NCBI GenBank assembly: GCA_021613375.1
Contig: CM038706.1
Location: 23,701,366 to 23,765,365 of the forward strand
Reading direction: 5' to 3'
Origin: Megaleporinus macrocephalus
Taxonomy: Eukaryota > Chordata > Actinopteri > Characiformes > Anostomidae
DNA: 64,000 bases
Part shown: positions 49,758 through 60,770 of the stretch, piece by piece
Layout of the letters: each line of letters opens with the position of its first letter
Numbering within the stretch: position 1 is the first letter of the stretch
The notes under the pieces: model-generated
Seen by the model: only the letters and a program-made list of their open reading frames with translations
What the model was told of the DNA's origin: nothing
Database searches by the model: none
Made by a program: the position numbers and the translations under genes

Positions 49758-49999
49758 TAAAAATAAAATCCATCAGTTACAACATTCAAAGTGAACAGTT
49801 TCCCCACTTCAGAAACATCTGTTTATTTCATTATAGTACAGTCCACTAAATGTTAGTGCTTTATTGGTGGGATTTGCTGATACAGGATATTTGTGGTCAA
49901 CACTTATTGACTGAGCCCTAGTTGATTGGTTATTTGGACATTAAACATTAAACCATGTGATGCCTTACAAAGTGCACTCTGGAGTGTTTGTTTGGGGGG
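49731..49999. other. Anonymous sequence with a GT run
   Basis: (GT)13-type run at about 49727-49754. No gene. Confidence 0.6.
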
Positions 50000-50470
50000 G
50001 TGGAGAGTCTGGGACAGTTTGGACAATAGGGGCAAGGGGTTCTTCCACCACAGCCTCCCCCACCCCTTCCAACGGCAGCTGCCTCCTAGCGCTGCAGCCT
50101 GCCCCGGTAGATGCACTGCTGAATAAATAATAATTGCGGCCCCTGCCCATTGCCTATAATGGAAGGGGCCGGGGCCAGAGAGAGTGCGCTGCACCTGTTC
50201 ACCACTGGCCTGATGGTGCAGCTCCAGCCCTCTTCAGCCCTGCCTGTTGTTCCAGCCTGCCTTAGTCAGCCTCTGTGTTTGGGGCCCATTGTCCCCACCC
50301 CCTCCCCTGTGGCTCCCCTTTTAATGAACTCCACCACAGTTGGGCCTGGCTATATTTAGCCCTAGTCACTCTAACTCTCACCCGCACCCCCACCCCGTCC
50401 TGCTGCTTCTTGAGAATTAACATTTTGTTCCAGATCCATTGCTTTGTCGAGGATTAACTGCTTGAATTAA
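50000..50470. promoter_or_regulatory. Conserved-looking island with a MEF2 consensus
   Basis: GC-rich text around 50040-50340 is followed by CTATATTTAG (50350-50359), a perfect MEF2 consensus, and by GAGAATTAACATTTTG and GAGGATTAACTGCTTG homeodomain-type cores near 50412-50465. GAATAAATAATAATTGCGGC occurs near 50122. No exon supported. Confidence 0.38.
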
Positions 50471-51999
50471 AGAAGTACCAACAACGTCTATGTTACCTGG
50501 TGGTCTGTTTTAGGTGAATACGTTCTGCCTGAAGTTGTTGCCATGCAGTATTTCTCAGTGCATCAAAGTCCTCGGAGGAGAATGCTAATCATTTGACTTC
50601 ATGTGGGTGCCTTAATAAATGAGTATGTCTTTATGCTAAGAAGAGAGAGAGTGACCCCTACTGTCAGGGCCCTCCTAGGCCTCCCAGTGGACAATGAGAT
50701 CCTGCAGGTTTTATCCGACCCAGAGGACAATACTGTCTGTGAATTTGCATGAAGAGGAATAAGGGTTTATTTTCATATTGAGGGACGAAGTAGACACCAG
50801 ACTATTACTGTAGGTGGCCTCTGCACAGAACTGTGCCAAAGTCTTAAGCTTCTTGTTTAAACCATTTATCTGGGCAGTAAGTCTAATTTTGCCCGTGAAA
50901 TCACAATGTAACATTGGTTGCATGAATGCAATCAATCATTAATGCAGTAAAATGTATCAAGAATTCCTCCTTTTCAAAAATGTCCTTGATATGTGAGCTA
51001 GTTAGAAGAAAACAGATTTGGGTTGAAATTCCTCCTTAATCTGTTAAGCAGAGGAGTTATATAGATTTAATTATTTCATCACCAGCATTCCTGATTTTAA
51101 CTTACTGAAACATTGAAACCAAGTACTGGATATTAACTGCAAATAATACTGAGCTGCCTTGAGGAGAGTTTCAACATTAACAAAGCTTTACTTATTTTAT
51201 GAATGTTATGTGTACTTCTAACTTATTCTAAGTATTCTAACTTTCTAAGTTTTCTGGGGAAATAAATGCATGCTACCAAGACAAATAGGCTTTTCAATCT
51301 ATGTTTGCAGTCTAAAGGATAATTGCTGATTTTTTTTAATCTTAGTATTAAAAATGTATACATCTAATAACTTCTATAAGATTATATTTAAACTGCAGCC
51401 CATTTGGTCGGATTGTAAGTAGGCCGACAGACAAATTTAAAACCTGATGTTGCCAACAGAACTACTAAACAAAGAGGATGAGCCGGAAACAAGCAGGATA
51501 CAAATCAAGATGGGCAATGTAGGCTGTCTAGAGTAAAATTAACATTCAGGTTAATCTGGCGAGTACTGAAAACGGTAGGCTGAACTTGATTTTTTAGCAG
51601 TTGTCGATATTAAAGCATGTTTGATAATGTTTGTGATGTATTTGCTTTGCTTGTTTTTCCTTATTTTGCAGAACTGTTATATAAAACCAGTAGAACGCTC
51701 ATATCATGAATAACATCATGTGTATGGTGTTGGTGGGACTGTCTGTAGAGATGGTTAGTAAGAAAAAACAATCAAGATCGAAACATAAAAGCCAAAACTA
51801 GGTGTCTAGTTTTAGATATCTCCCTCCCAGGGCATGATGGGGCAGGATTGTTTGTTTGTTCATTTCTTTTTTTCTTTGTTTGGATGCTTGTTTTCTTTTT
51901 GGAAAGCTGAGAACACAGTACCTTAAAGCTACTGTGAACCTCATCTATATTAAAACAGGGCAATAAAGAAGTTCTCCAGCTCAGTCCTGTATGTACCAG
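50471..51999. other. Mostly AT-rich anonymous sequence
   Basis: An octamer complement ATTTGCAT occurs at 50743-50750. No gene, array or clear transposon. Confidence 0.55.
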
Positions 52000-52270
52000 C
52001 CAGAGATACAGCTGAGTTTCTTTAGTAATAGCCAGAGAGCTTGCCTAAATATATTTTTAGGTCAGAAGCAGATCTTGTTATGACGAGTCTACCTGTTAGC
52101 ATCCTGATAGAGTCCCGGCGTCCATTTCTCCTGCCCGTGTCCATTATGCATGGTGCAGAGGCTACAGTAACACGTGTAAGTTATCCCATGAGACAGCCCG
52201 AGCGGCATTAATTAATGAAGACTGTGATGACAATTCCAGCAGATAACAGCCGTGTACTGTTGAATACATG
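52000..52270. promoter_or_regulatory. Conserved-looking island
   Basis: Complex text with CpG (GAGTCCCGGCGTCC; GCCCGAGCGGC), CATTAATTAATGAAG (52208-52222, a palindromic homeodomain-type core) and AAATATATTTTTAGG. No simple repeat. Confidence 0.38.
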
Positions 52271-52897
52271 CGTGTCTGTTTTAGAAAGTGTATGTATTTG
52301 ATGTCTCTTGAAGTTTTGAGTCAAGTTCTTTGATCATCTAAGTTCACCCCATAGCTGCATCGTTACAGTGTGAAAGAATCAGAAAAGTAGAACGTAAAAG
52401 TGACTTACACTGGGGTGTCCTGTAACATGTGCACAAGCTCTATCTGTTTCAGGAAGGTCAGGTAATCCACTTTGTTTATGGAGGTTGCTCACTCGCCTCG
52501 TGTCTCCCACTGATAATATTTCTTCTGTCTGTCATCAGATGCCCATTAGTTTCAGCCTCACCCTCAGAGGTAGGTATACGGAACGTACACTGACCTGATG
52601 TACGTCGTATGCTGGGGTGGCCACAAATGTTCTTAATGTGTCAGTTGTACGGTCTATTGCACTTCTGAGTGAGATGTAGTTTCTGGACTGAAAAGCGTTT
52701 ATAGCATCAGGTTTTTAAGTTATTCAGGAGTTTTCTGTGAAAATTCAAGGTACTCAGGCTCAAGCGGTTAATTGGATGAACTACAACTCTCATCAAAGCA
52801 TTTATTTATTTTTTTAATCTTTGGCACCGTCCTCCTGTTGCTGTCTGTCAGCACAAAGCATAGCCCTAAAATCCATGGTGCCCACTGGAGTTCATTT
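52271..52897. other. Anonymous sequence with a possible microexon
   Basis: A 31-nt segment (52539-52569) lies between CTTCTGTCTGTCATCAG and GTAGGT; see findings. No other feature. Confidence 0.5.
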
Positions 52898-53017
52898 CAG
52901 GGGTGCTCAGTCCTCGTCCTGGAAGACCTTGATTAGATGGGTCAGGTGTGTTAGGTTGAGGTTGGAGCTAAACTCTGTAGTGTGGCATCTCTCCATGACC
53001 AGGACTGAGCACTCCTG
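52898..53017. mobile_element. 120-bp hAT-like MITE with TIRs
   Basis: The left end CAGGGGTGCTCAGTCC and the reverse complement of the right end, CAGGAGTGCTCAGTCC, match at 15 of 16 bases. The interior (GGTCAGGTGTGTTAGGTTGA, then GGTTGGAGCTAAACTCTG) matches my memory of an abundant fish hAT-type MITE. The expected 8-bp duplication is not clear; flanks share only ATTT. Confidence 0.75.
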
Positions 53018-53083
53018 ATTTAGAGTGTAGTAATATCAACAAGGATTGTCATAAGTTCTATTTTTGTACGTGTGTATATACAG

Positions 53084-53127
<44 letters not shown>

Positions 53128-53439
53128 CATTACTTTACTCTAATAAATGAAAAAGTGTTAAAGATATTTCTTAGCTGAGCAGATAGATATAAGATAGATA
53201 TAAGATATAATGTGGTGTTGGGAGGTGTCTAGTTTCCCAATCAGGATTTCAAACAGGGTTACTATTTATTTTTTTTTATCAGGAGAAATGATTGTAGTGT
53301 AGTGTCTATCAATGATAAGATGGCTATTAGATAGGCACGTTTGCTAAGCTCCTGAATTCAGTTTTATTGTTAAATTAGGAAATTATTAACAATAGCATAC
53401 ATGGTGGTGTTGGTTTACTGCTGTATCACTATAGGTCTC
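53018..53439. other. AT-rich sequence with GT and GATA-type runs
   Basis: (GT)16 lies at about 53091-53122 and an AGATAGATATA tandem at about 53181-53212. No gene. Confidence 0.65.
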
Positions 53440-53900
53440 TATTCTATACTCTTTTGTAACTGTCGCTGAGAGATTCACTAACTGACCTTTGTGCTTCTCG
53501 GAATGCTTCAGTAGTGCCTGTATCTCTGCACCTTGCGAACACGGCCTCATTGTGTTCCTGAATGAAGAACAAATTAGATTGCAGAACGGACGCACCGAAC
53601 AAGAGCAATTGTCAGCTTTCAATTAGCAGTTCCAACATGTGGCCGGTTCCTCTGATAATCATATGAATTAGGCTTGGTCTAAGAGCAGATATAATGACCG
53701 GCACAGCGCAGGTAAAACTGAATTTATCTCTGCAGTGACAGTCATTTAGTGTGTTAATTAAAGTCCTGCTCTGATTGCTGTAACCAGACCGGAGCGGTGT
53801 ACAGACTCGGACTACTTTAAATCAATAGTGTCTCCGCGGTGGGAAAGCGTATAATAGGTCTGCTGCGACTGAAGAAGGTCTTTAACATTCCAGCTTATTC
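53440..53900. promoter_or_regulatory. Conserved-looking island with paired-type homeodomain cores
   Basis: Complex sequence with CAATTAGCAG, GTGTTAATTAAAG (near 53752), AGCAATTGTC and CpG-bearing CCTTGCGAACACGG and GTCTCCGCGGTGGG. No simple repeats. Among the best texture candidates. Confidence 0.42.
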
Positions 53901-54029
53901 ACCGTGCTGTTTTCTTTTGTAGCATTCAGTAAAGCCAGATGAGGTGATGAGAGCTTCACATAACGTGGTGTTCATTTTACCCAAACTCTTGAATACGCTG
54001 TCTGTGACCCTGATGTGGAACACAGTCTG

Positions 54030-54032
<3 letters not shown>
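53901..54032. other. Short spacer
   Basis: No feature. Confidence 0.6.
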
Positions 54033-54091
<59 letters not shown>

Positions 54092-54114
54092 CGCGTGCGT
54101 GCGTGTGTGTGTGT
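54033..54114. repeat. (GT)n with GCGTGCGCGTGCGTGC insert, Z-DNA-prone
   Basis: About 26 GT units precede a block of alternating GC and GT steps, then more GT. Strict purine-pyrimidine alternation holds throughout. Confidence 0.92.
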
Positions 54115-54233
54115 AAGGGGGGTGTGCGTTTTAGCTAAAGGGGTGTGGAATGAGCCACCTGTGCTGCTTCAGCGCCTGAAGACCAGCCACATCTTACTGA
54201 AGTTTGTCCCTCACTCCAAAGAGAAACTATAGT

Positions 54234-54235
<2 letters not shown>

Positions 54236-54267
<32 letters not shown>

Positions 54268-54363
54268 AGCTTTCTCCCTCTCTTTATCTTTTTTCTCTCT
54301 CAGTTTCTCACACACTCTTTTTGTCTCTCTTGTTCTCTTGCCATCTCTCATTCTCTGTCTCTC

Positions 54364-54395
<32 letters not shown>

Positions 54396-54404
54396 ACTTG
54401 TTCT
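54236..54404. repeat. (CT)n tract
   Basis: Two CT arrays joined by irregular T/C-rich sequence; a smaller version of the 5878-6990 block. Confidence 0.9.
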
Positions 54405-55503
54405 CTCACTCAGACATAGAAGAACTCTGATTGCTTTAGTTGATGCTGACTGTGACTGTAGGCCAGTGCCATCTAGTGGCTGGTTGTGTGAGTGTGTATG
54501 TTTGTGTATGAGTGTGTGTAGGGGTGTGGGAGGGGGATTACATTGATTTAGGTGTTACGATTCACTCCTGTTTTAGTCTTTTTCAGATTTTCTCTGTATA
54601 GCTGTTTTTCTTTTTTCATTGCGTGTTAGAAGGAACTTGCTTCAGTTGCAGTTACATTAATGTTTAAAGCAAAATGAAACTTTCTTCTGTTTTAAATCCA
54701 TTAACTACACGACTTTGCCAGTTCTAAAACATGTGTTCTTTGTTAATTGTGTGGTTTTAATAAAACTCTCTCATGGTGTATCATCCAGTAGTCGGTCCGA
54801 ATAAGGAACTCTCGGTATTTATCAGTTTTCTCTGAAAACTTTTTGCACCCTGCAGAAAGCAAAAATGCTCCACACCTGATACATTCTGTCCTGTGCAGAT
54901 GTTTCATTCTGTGTACCAGTTAATGAATATAAAGGAATCTGAATATTGCTATGCGTGCTACAAGCAAGTTACTGCCCCTGCATATTAAAATGACATTGCA
55001 AGGACTACTACCAAATATATGACTACAACTGCTACTAGTGTTATTATGTAACAACACCGGCTACTGAAAGCCACTTAACTACCAGGCTGGGCAAAGCTTG
55101 CTGATTTGTGTGGGGAATTTTAGTGAGGTTGCCAGTGGTAAGCCGCAATCACATAGATATTTGCAGTTCTCGCTACCTTGTGAGATAAGTGTGACTGAGG
55201 CTGGACCAGAAGACTGGCAGTGAAAGAAAATCCTTGTAAGTAGGCTAAATCTCTAACACAGGAGTGAACATAACTACACTTAACTACACCTTACTTATGA
55301 GAATGTGGTGCTACACGCTGGGTTGTAGCAAAAAAGTGTATATGTCTGGGATGATTGGCAGCAGTGGTTAGGTAACGAGGCAACACAGCTGTTAGCAAGC
55401 TGCTTACTATAAACATAAAATATAAAGGTAACAATAATTGTACTCAGTGTACTCAATCTGTTTATCTTTGTACTTTGTTAAACCCCTTTTACTCTGTTCT
55501 TCA
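54405..55503. other. Anonymous sequence
   Basis: No gene or island. CCATCTAGTGGCTGG near 54469 is a phrase common in fish repeats, but no element can be bounded. Confidence 0.5.
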
Positions 55504-55905
55504 ATGTCAGGACCCCCACAGACCAGGTTATTAGTTGAGTGGTGTTTCATTCTTAGCACTGCAGTGGTGTGTATGTGTGTGTTGAGCAGGTATGAGTGGA
55601 TCAGGCACAGCAGTGCTGCTGGAGTGTTTAAGCACCTTTGTGTTATTGCTGGACTGAAAATAGTCCGCCAACCAAAAACTATCCAGCCGACAGTCCCTGT
55701 GGGCAGCGTCCTGTGACCACTAATGAAGGACTAGAGGATGGCCAACGCAAACTGTGCCGTAACAGATCTGTATACTAATAGAGTGGACACAGTGTCAGTG
55801 TTTAAAAATGCCAGCAGCACCCACTCCACCATAATACCTGCTCTGTGGTGATTCTCTTTGGGGTCCTAGCCACTGAAGAACAGGATGAAAGGGGCCATTT
55901 CAGCT
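55504..55905 (-). mobile_element. Abundant otophysan-type interspersed repeat, diverged
   Basis: Phrases in order include TAGCACTGCAGTGGTGTGTA, then GGTATGAGTGGATCAGGCAC, AGCAGTGCTGCTGGAGTGTT, GCTGGACTGAAAATAGTCCG, CTGTGGGCAGCGTCCTGTGA, CCACTAATGAAGGACTAGAG, TAGAGTGGACACAGTG and AATACCTGCTCTGTGGTG. I know this wording from a very high-copy repeat of characins and other otophysans. It has self-complementary parts and no evident coding capacity. Strand is arbitrary. The class (DNA-type foldback or SINE) is uncertain. Confidence 0.72.
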
Positions 55906-55909
55906 GTAG

Positions 55910-55913
<4 letters not shown>

Positions 55914-55961
<48 letters not shown>
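55914..55961. repeat. (AT)n microsatellite
   Basis: About 23 AT units immediately after the interspersed repeat. Confidence 0.95.
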
Positions 55962-55965
<4 letters not shown>

Positions 55966-56999
55966 ATTAATATCAGGCTGACTTTGAAAATGCAGCCAAT
56001 AACAAAGAGTTGCACCTGGTAATTTATCATAGTAGATAACTTTGTGCAAGTTACTCTAGAAAAACAAAGAAGTGCCTGGTTGTTGAAATCGCTGTCAGGC
56101 ACATTGTTGGTTTTGTAATCAGCCTAGGAATTCTATGTCTCTTCATTCCTAGTCTGTATGTGTGTGGGTGGTTCTCTGCACCAGCAGGGGTGTGGAGGAG
56201 CACCAGGAGGCCAAGCTGTGTGCAGCTGTTTGCTAGGCCTCTGGGAAAGCTTCTCATCCCCAGGCACCTCCGTGTTCACCCTAAACCCTCCGCACCTCGT
56301 CAGCATGCCTGTGGCCACCCTTTGTCCGCTGCCTTTGCCACAGCAGTGCACGGCTCCGCAGCAGGCATCTGCGTTCGGGTAAAACGGATGATTTCACGGA
56401 GAACACAGCTCAGATGGTTACGAATGGTCATTTGGTCTCCAGTTTCCTTCCTTCTCACTTCAACAAGTTTAGCAAGCTGAGGAGTAGATTTGTGAAAGAA
56501 TGTAAGTGGTTTGTTTGTAGTACGTGTCTTGAAAAACAGAGCAGCGAGAGTGCTGTTCCCTCCACCCCACTGTTGAGTTTAATGCACTGTTACACAGCCC
56601 TAGTCCCAAGGGTTGATTCGTTAGGCTGGAAAGCCCCATGTGTATGCCTGTAGCTTGGCGGGACCATTCACCAGGGGTTTTAAGGAGCACTACACATTAC
56701 CACACACATACACATGCACACTCAGTCCTCCAGCAGCAGTATGTTAATGACACTAATACAGGCTAAGTGGATTGGCTTGAGTCAGCCCTGGATTGCACAT
56801 AAGTTGTCTGAGAGCCTTTTGTTTAGTCCGCGGCTGCAACGCCGCTGGCTCACCCCTCTGCCCTCGCAGAGGGCATACACAAACAAAATTGGCCCCAAGT
56901 CGACAGTGTGTTTCTCTCGAGTCCATCTGTTAGTGACATTGGGGATCCTACTCAAAGAACTAACTGTGGTGTTTATTGTCTTCACTGTTTGAGCTGAAC
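55962..56999. other. Anonymous sequence, GC-richer at 56150-56400
   Basis: A 226-nt segment (56153-56378) is open between a CATTCCTAG acceptor and a weak GTAAAA donor. The frame stops at that donor and the peptide is Pro/Cys-rich and unrecognised, so it is not called. No other feature. Confidence 0.4.
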
Positions 57000-57960
57000 G
57001 TTGCTGCCCACTCCTCTTTGCATCCTCATTGACATTTTTACAAATGTCCACCTCCCAGTGAGGCGGCTATGGTAGAGTGGCCCCTCTAGTTACGTTTGCC
57101 ACCAGTCGCCAAGATTGACGGTGAGGCAGGGGCCAGTCTGTCTCGTTGTGTCTGGCTGTCTTAACTGGTGACATGACCTTCATCTGGATAAGGGGATCAA
57201 CGCTTAAGTCTTTGTGGGCAATTCAGGCAAAAAGTCGTGCAAATCCCTGGAGCTTTGTGAGGCACTAAGTATTGTCAGTTTTACTTTGCCCCCTCATCTT
57301 AGCTGGGCCTTGAAATTGCACTTGACAACTTCACAGCTGCAGCCGCTTTCCAGTAGAGCTGATTAGCGAGTCTGTGTCTGTCCTGGTGTTGGTCACATTT
57401 GGCAAAGTACAGTTACGTAAAGCGAGGAGTTGAGTCACGTTAAAAAAAGACGGTGATATTATTGTGCCCTCTCAACAATAAGGAAAAGTTGTTGCATGTC
57501 TGGCACGTCCTTTGTCTCTTTCTTTCAGTGAAAAGCTACATGGAGACTTAATTAGAAGAGCGTCCTGCTGGTTTACCTTCGTTATTTCAAAACATGCGAA
57601 CCTGTCGCGTTTCGGTGAGATTCACCGTTTCATATTGTGATCAACACGACATTCACATAAATCGTGGGGTTTGATGATTTTTTTACATTAAGAGAATCGC
57701 TCTTCGCCCTCAGAAACTCAGCACCAGCTCACAAACACAAACTCTTCAGCCATTCCCCAGACATTGTGTTTAATTACATTTTTATCAGCCAAGCAGAACT
57801 AAGACAACACTGACATGTGACAAGAAAACCAGGTTTCGAGAACGAAGACACTTTTCACATCTCTTTCTTCATTAGCTTTCAAACAGTGGGTGGAAAAACG
57901 TCAACATGTAATATAACCACATTGTTGTTAGCAACCAAGACTATTTGTTTTCATTTCATC
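57000..57960. promoter_or_regulatory. Conserved-looking cluster
   Basis: 57000-57480 and 57690-57900 are complex, repeat-free and carry CpG (GTTTGCCACCAGTCGCCAAG). Homeodomain-type cores occur (GCTGATTAGCGAG; TGTTTAATTACATTT). No splice-site pair frames an open segment. Confidence 0.36.
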
Positions 57961-58860
57961 TGCCTGTGAAACTAAGGTACACCACATTGGATTTCTGTGG
58001 ATATATAGTTTGCCTGCATGTGCAGTATTCTGAGGCAGTAAGGCATGCAGCTATGTCCAAAGCTAATGTTCGTACGAAAAGCCGCCCGTGAGGTTTTGTC
58101 TTTTGAAGGCCACGTAGATGCATACTACACTGCCTTACATATCCCATAATCCCTTGTGTCCGCACTGATGCTGTTAGAGAAATATAGCAGAAAAGCATCC
58201 CCACTCACTCAGTGCTGCCTTCTAAGGCAGCATAGGCAGCAAGGCATCGAGACGGCTGTCAGTTTCAGACACAGCCGGGGCCTTGCGACTGTACAAATTA
58301 CATCATGGTTGGCAAGCATCAGGGTCCAAGCACCACAGGCCTCATGCAGCCAGGAGAGCTCAAATAAAGAACAGTTTTATATTTGCCTCTATATGTTCTA
58401 GATCAGGAGTATTTAATTAGAGTTCTGTAAGGTCCAGTCGGAGATTTCCTCAGGCCAGTCCAGACCGTCATCATTTCTAACTTGAGTTATGATTCAGTGC
58501 TGTATACTGTAAACTGAAGTAGCCTAGTATCAGCATCTTATACCATCAACTGAAAGACCAACTCATCACACATACCGTTCAGTATATTTCAGTATATTTA
58601 CTGTTTAAATGCTGAACTGAATTAATTATTTGTACTTCAAATCCTTTTATTTCTTTACTTAAAGTAAAAACAAGGTCTACATTAAAAACAGAGTGCTTTT
58701 GACAAAAGTGCAGCATAAAGTGTTTATTTATAGAAAAATAAATATTAATTAAAATTAATCAATATTACAGATTGACATGTTGGTTTTAAATAACAGTATT
58801 CTCCAAAACTAGGCGAGCGAGTCTCAGTCCATCCCTGGTTAAACAGTCAGTTTTCACTGT
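57961..58860. other. Sequence with transposon-like traces
   Basis: 58205-58245 (GTGCTGCCTTCTAAGGCAGC, then ATAGGCAGCAAGGCA) contains a short inverted repeat and resembles fish GCTGCC-type MITE text. 58403-58460 (GATCAGGAGTATTTAATTAG, then AGTTCTGTAAGGTCCAG) resembles another hAT-type repeat end. Neither can be bounded. Confidence 0.4.
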
Positions 58861-59410
58861 TGACTTTTCTTTTTTAGAGCTCGTTATTCTTTCCGACTTG
58901 CTTTATTCTCCGACTGCTGCTTCTTGCTTCGTACCTCGCCTGTGTGTGCACCACACCCACGAATATGCAAAGATCTTTGGTGATCTTACAGCGCATGTGA
59001 TTGGTCTGTGAGTTTACTGCGCCGCAAAGCCCGTATACCGTAAAGACAAGAAAAGTTCCGCCGCTTAAAATTAACACTGTCAACGTTAAATGCTTCTCAA
59101 TAGATTATCAATTTGGGTCCACATTGGATAACGTCTGGGTCCACCTATTAGTGACCTCTGTTATAGATGTCTGGTCTCAAAAGAACAGATCCTTGGCAAC
59201 AGAAAAATAACGCAAAATAGCTGGAAGAGTAAAGTATATGTGCATGAGTACTCAACTAACGAAATAACTGCACAGTGTGTACACACGTTTTTTAGTTTCC
59301 ATTTTTAATTAACTTCATCACTGCATTCTCTCACTCTGTCTCTCCAATCAGCCTCCCTCATTTTTCAAAATATATACTATATACTATATTTACTTTTCAA
59401 ATATATCTAC
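58861..59410. other. Anonymous sequence
   Basis: GC-moderate to 59200, then AT-rich. No feature supported. Confidence 0.5.
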
Positions 59411-59624
59411 CTGATCCATTTCTTGGCAGCGTTGGTATCCTGATTTGCTCTACAAAGCATGTGAAATGTAAACGAATCGTAGTAGTAACTGCCCAAACCA
59501 GATGTCCAGCATCCTGGACCAGAGCACGATAGTCTTTGATGTAATAGTCATTGGTCTGCAGGATTTTAGCGAGTAAATAATCTAGCAAACCGACGCAATT
59601 TGGAATGCGCGCTTCAGCAGCCAT
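59411..59624 (-). CDS. Candidate first coding exon on the minus strand, product unknown
   Basis: An ATG at 59624 (minus) has a favourable context (GGC before, G after). The frame reads MAAEARIPNCVGLLDYLLAK, then a stretch including YYIKDYRALVQDAGH, and stays open for 214 nt. It then reaches ATCAG followed by GTAGAT, a fair donor (59409-59410). A short CpG island lies 160-420 bp upstream in this orientation. The peptide looks more protein-like than most open segments here, but I recognise no family, and it could be chance or part of an unrecognised transposon. Confidence 0.24.
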
Positions 59625-59784
59625 GCCCCGAAATGAACCGCTACATTAATTCTGTAGAAATCTCAGCAGCGTTCCGAAGAGTCTCGCCAAGGAGTTGAAT
59701 GTTATATATGAAAACACTCTAAGCGAGCAGAAACTCTACATTTGGGTGCGGATGAGTCACAGATAGAGAGGAGAGAAAGAAAGA
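59625..59784. other. Sequence between the CpG island and the minus-strand ATG
   Basis: If the minus-strand ATG is real, this would be 5' untranslated sequence. No TATA box stands out. Confidence 0.4.
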
Positions 59785-60042
59785 GCGAGGGAGCCCACAC
59801 GGCCGGCAGCGCTGCCAGGCTGCTAAAGCAGCTCCAGACGCTCTCCTTCAGCAAGCTGCCGCCGTCCGCGCCCAACCAAACGCACCTAGTGCAGGAACAG
59901 CTCCACTCTAATGCTGCCCACGTCCGCGGGCGGACGCGTGCTGGAGCTCGGGCGGCGCTGGAGCGGCTGTGCCCGCCCGTGCCCAGGCGAGCTGGTGCCG
60001 CTTTGGAGTGGCCAGCGTGTGCTGGAACGCGGCAGGCCGCCG
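59785..60042. promoter_or_regulatory. Short CpG island
   Basis: I count about 29 CpG in these 258 bases, far above any other stretch of the window, with high GC (for example GTCCGCGGGCGGACGCGTG). It could be an orphan CpG island, an alternative promoter or an enhancer core. Plus and minus frames across it are GC artefacts unless a transcript shows otherwise. Confidence 0.6.
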
Positions 60043-60770
60043 CTCCCAGGGCACCCATCACATGCCCATCTTTAAGCCATCTGCAAAGCAGAGCAGTCCC
60101 AGCCAAAGCATTAAATTAAATCCTTGTTTGGGCTGATTAACAAATGGCCTTGTTTTTTCCGTGTTCCGTGGTCTTTCTTTCTCTCTCTCTCTTTTTTTCC
60201 CCTCCCTTCCTCCTGTCCTGCTGAAACACGACTGCGCCGAAAACATCGCGGAAGGAGCGGCAGAGTTTCAGTTTGCTAGTCTCAGAAGCGGATGGGGATG
60301 TTTTGAGGGAAAGTTTGCTCAAGAACGCGTCTGTCTGGAAGCGGCCCGTCCAACTCCCTGTCCCACAGGCGTCCGGCTGTCACACACCACAGACAAATGA
60401 ACAATTAATCTGGGCTTGTAATTGAATGGCACTCAGTATGATATTTTAATTGTGCAAATGGAGCTGTTTAGAGCTCCGAACTTACCAGGAGAACGGCGGC
60501 AGGAAATGAGAATTTATTCACCCACTCCAATCCCAGGTATTATTGGCGGCGCCGTTAGCAAGAAGATTTGTATTAACTGAAATCCTACAATTGGGTTCGG
60601 TAATTGTAACAAGAAATCTAACTTCAATTTGCACAAGTGTTCTGAAAACCTGAGCATGAGAGCCTCGCTTCTCCATGCCAGACCAACTGTCCTCCCACTG
60701 ATTTGGATTTGAGGAACATCAGCTTGTGGGAACCAGTGGAAATGACTGGGCGGAACTGCATTTGCCTTTA
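60043..60770. promoter_or_regulatory. Conserved-looking block next to the CpG island
   Basis: Dense homeodomain and AT-rich cores: CATTAAATTAAATCC, GGCTGATTAACAAATGG, GAACAATTAATCTGG, CTTGTAATTGAATGG, ATTTTAATTGTGCAAATG and GGTAATTGTAAC. They are separated by CpG-bearing GC-rich text (TATTGGCGGCGCCGTTAGC), with no simple repeats apart from a CT/T run near 60180. This is the most convincing regulatory-type texture in the window. Confidence 0.48.

Noticed and set aside
56153..56378. 226-nt exon between CATTCCTAG and GTAAAA
   Set aside because: Donor is weak, the frame terminates exactly at it, and the Pro/Cys-rich peptide is unrecognised.
60480..60545. Minus-strand donor CTCCTG|GTAAGT at 60487-60492
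   Set aside because: No minus-strand acceptor or consistent open frame upstream; lies within an enhancer-like block.
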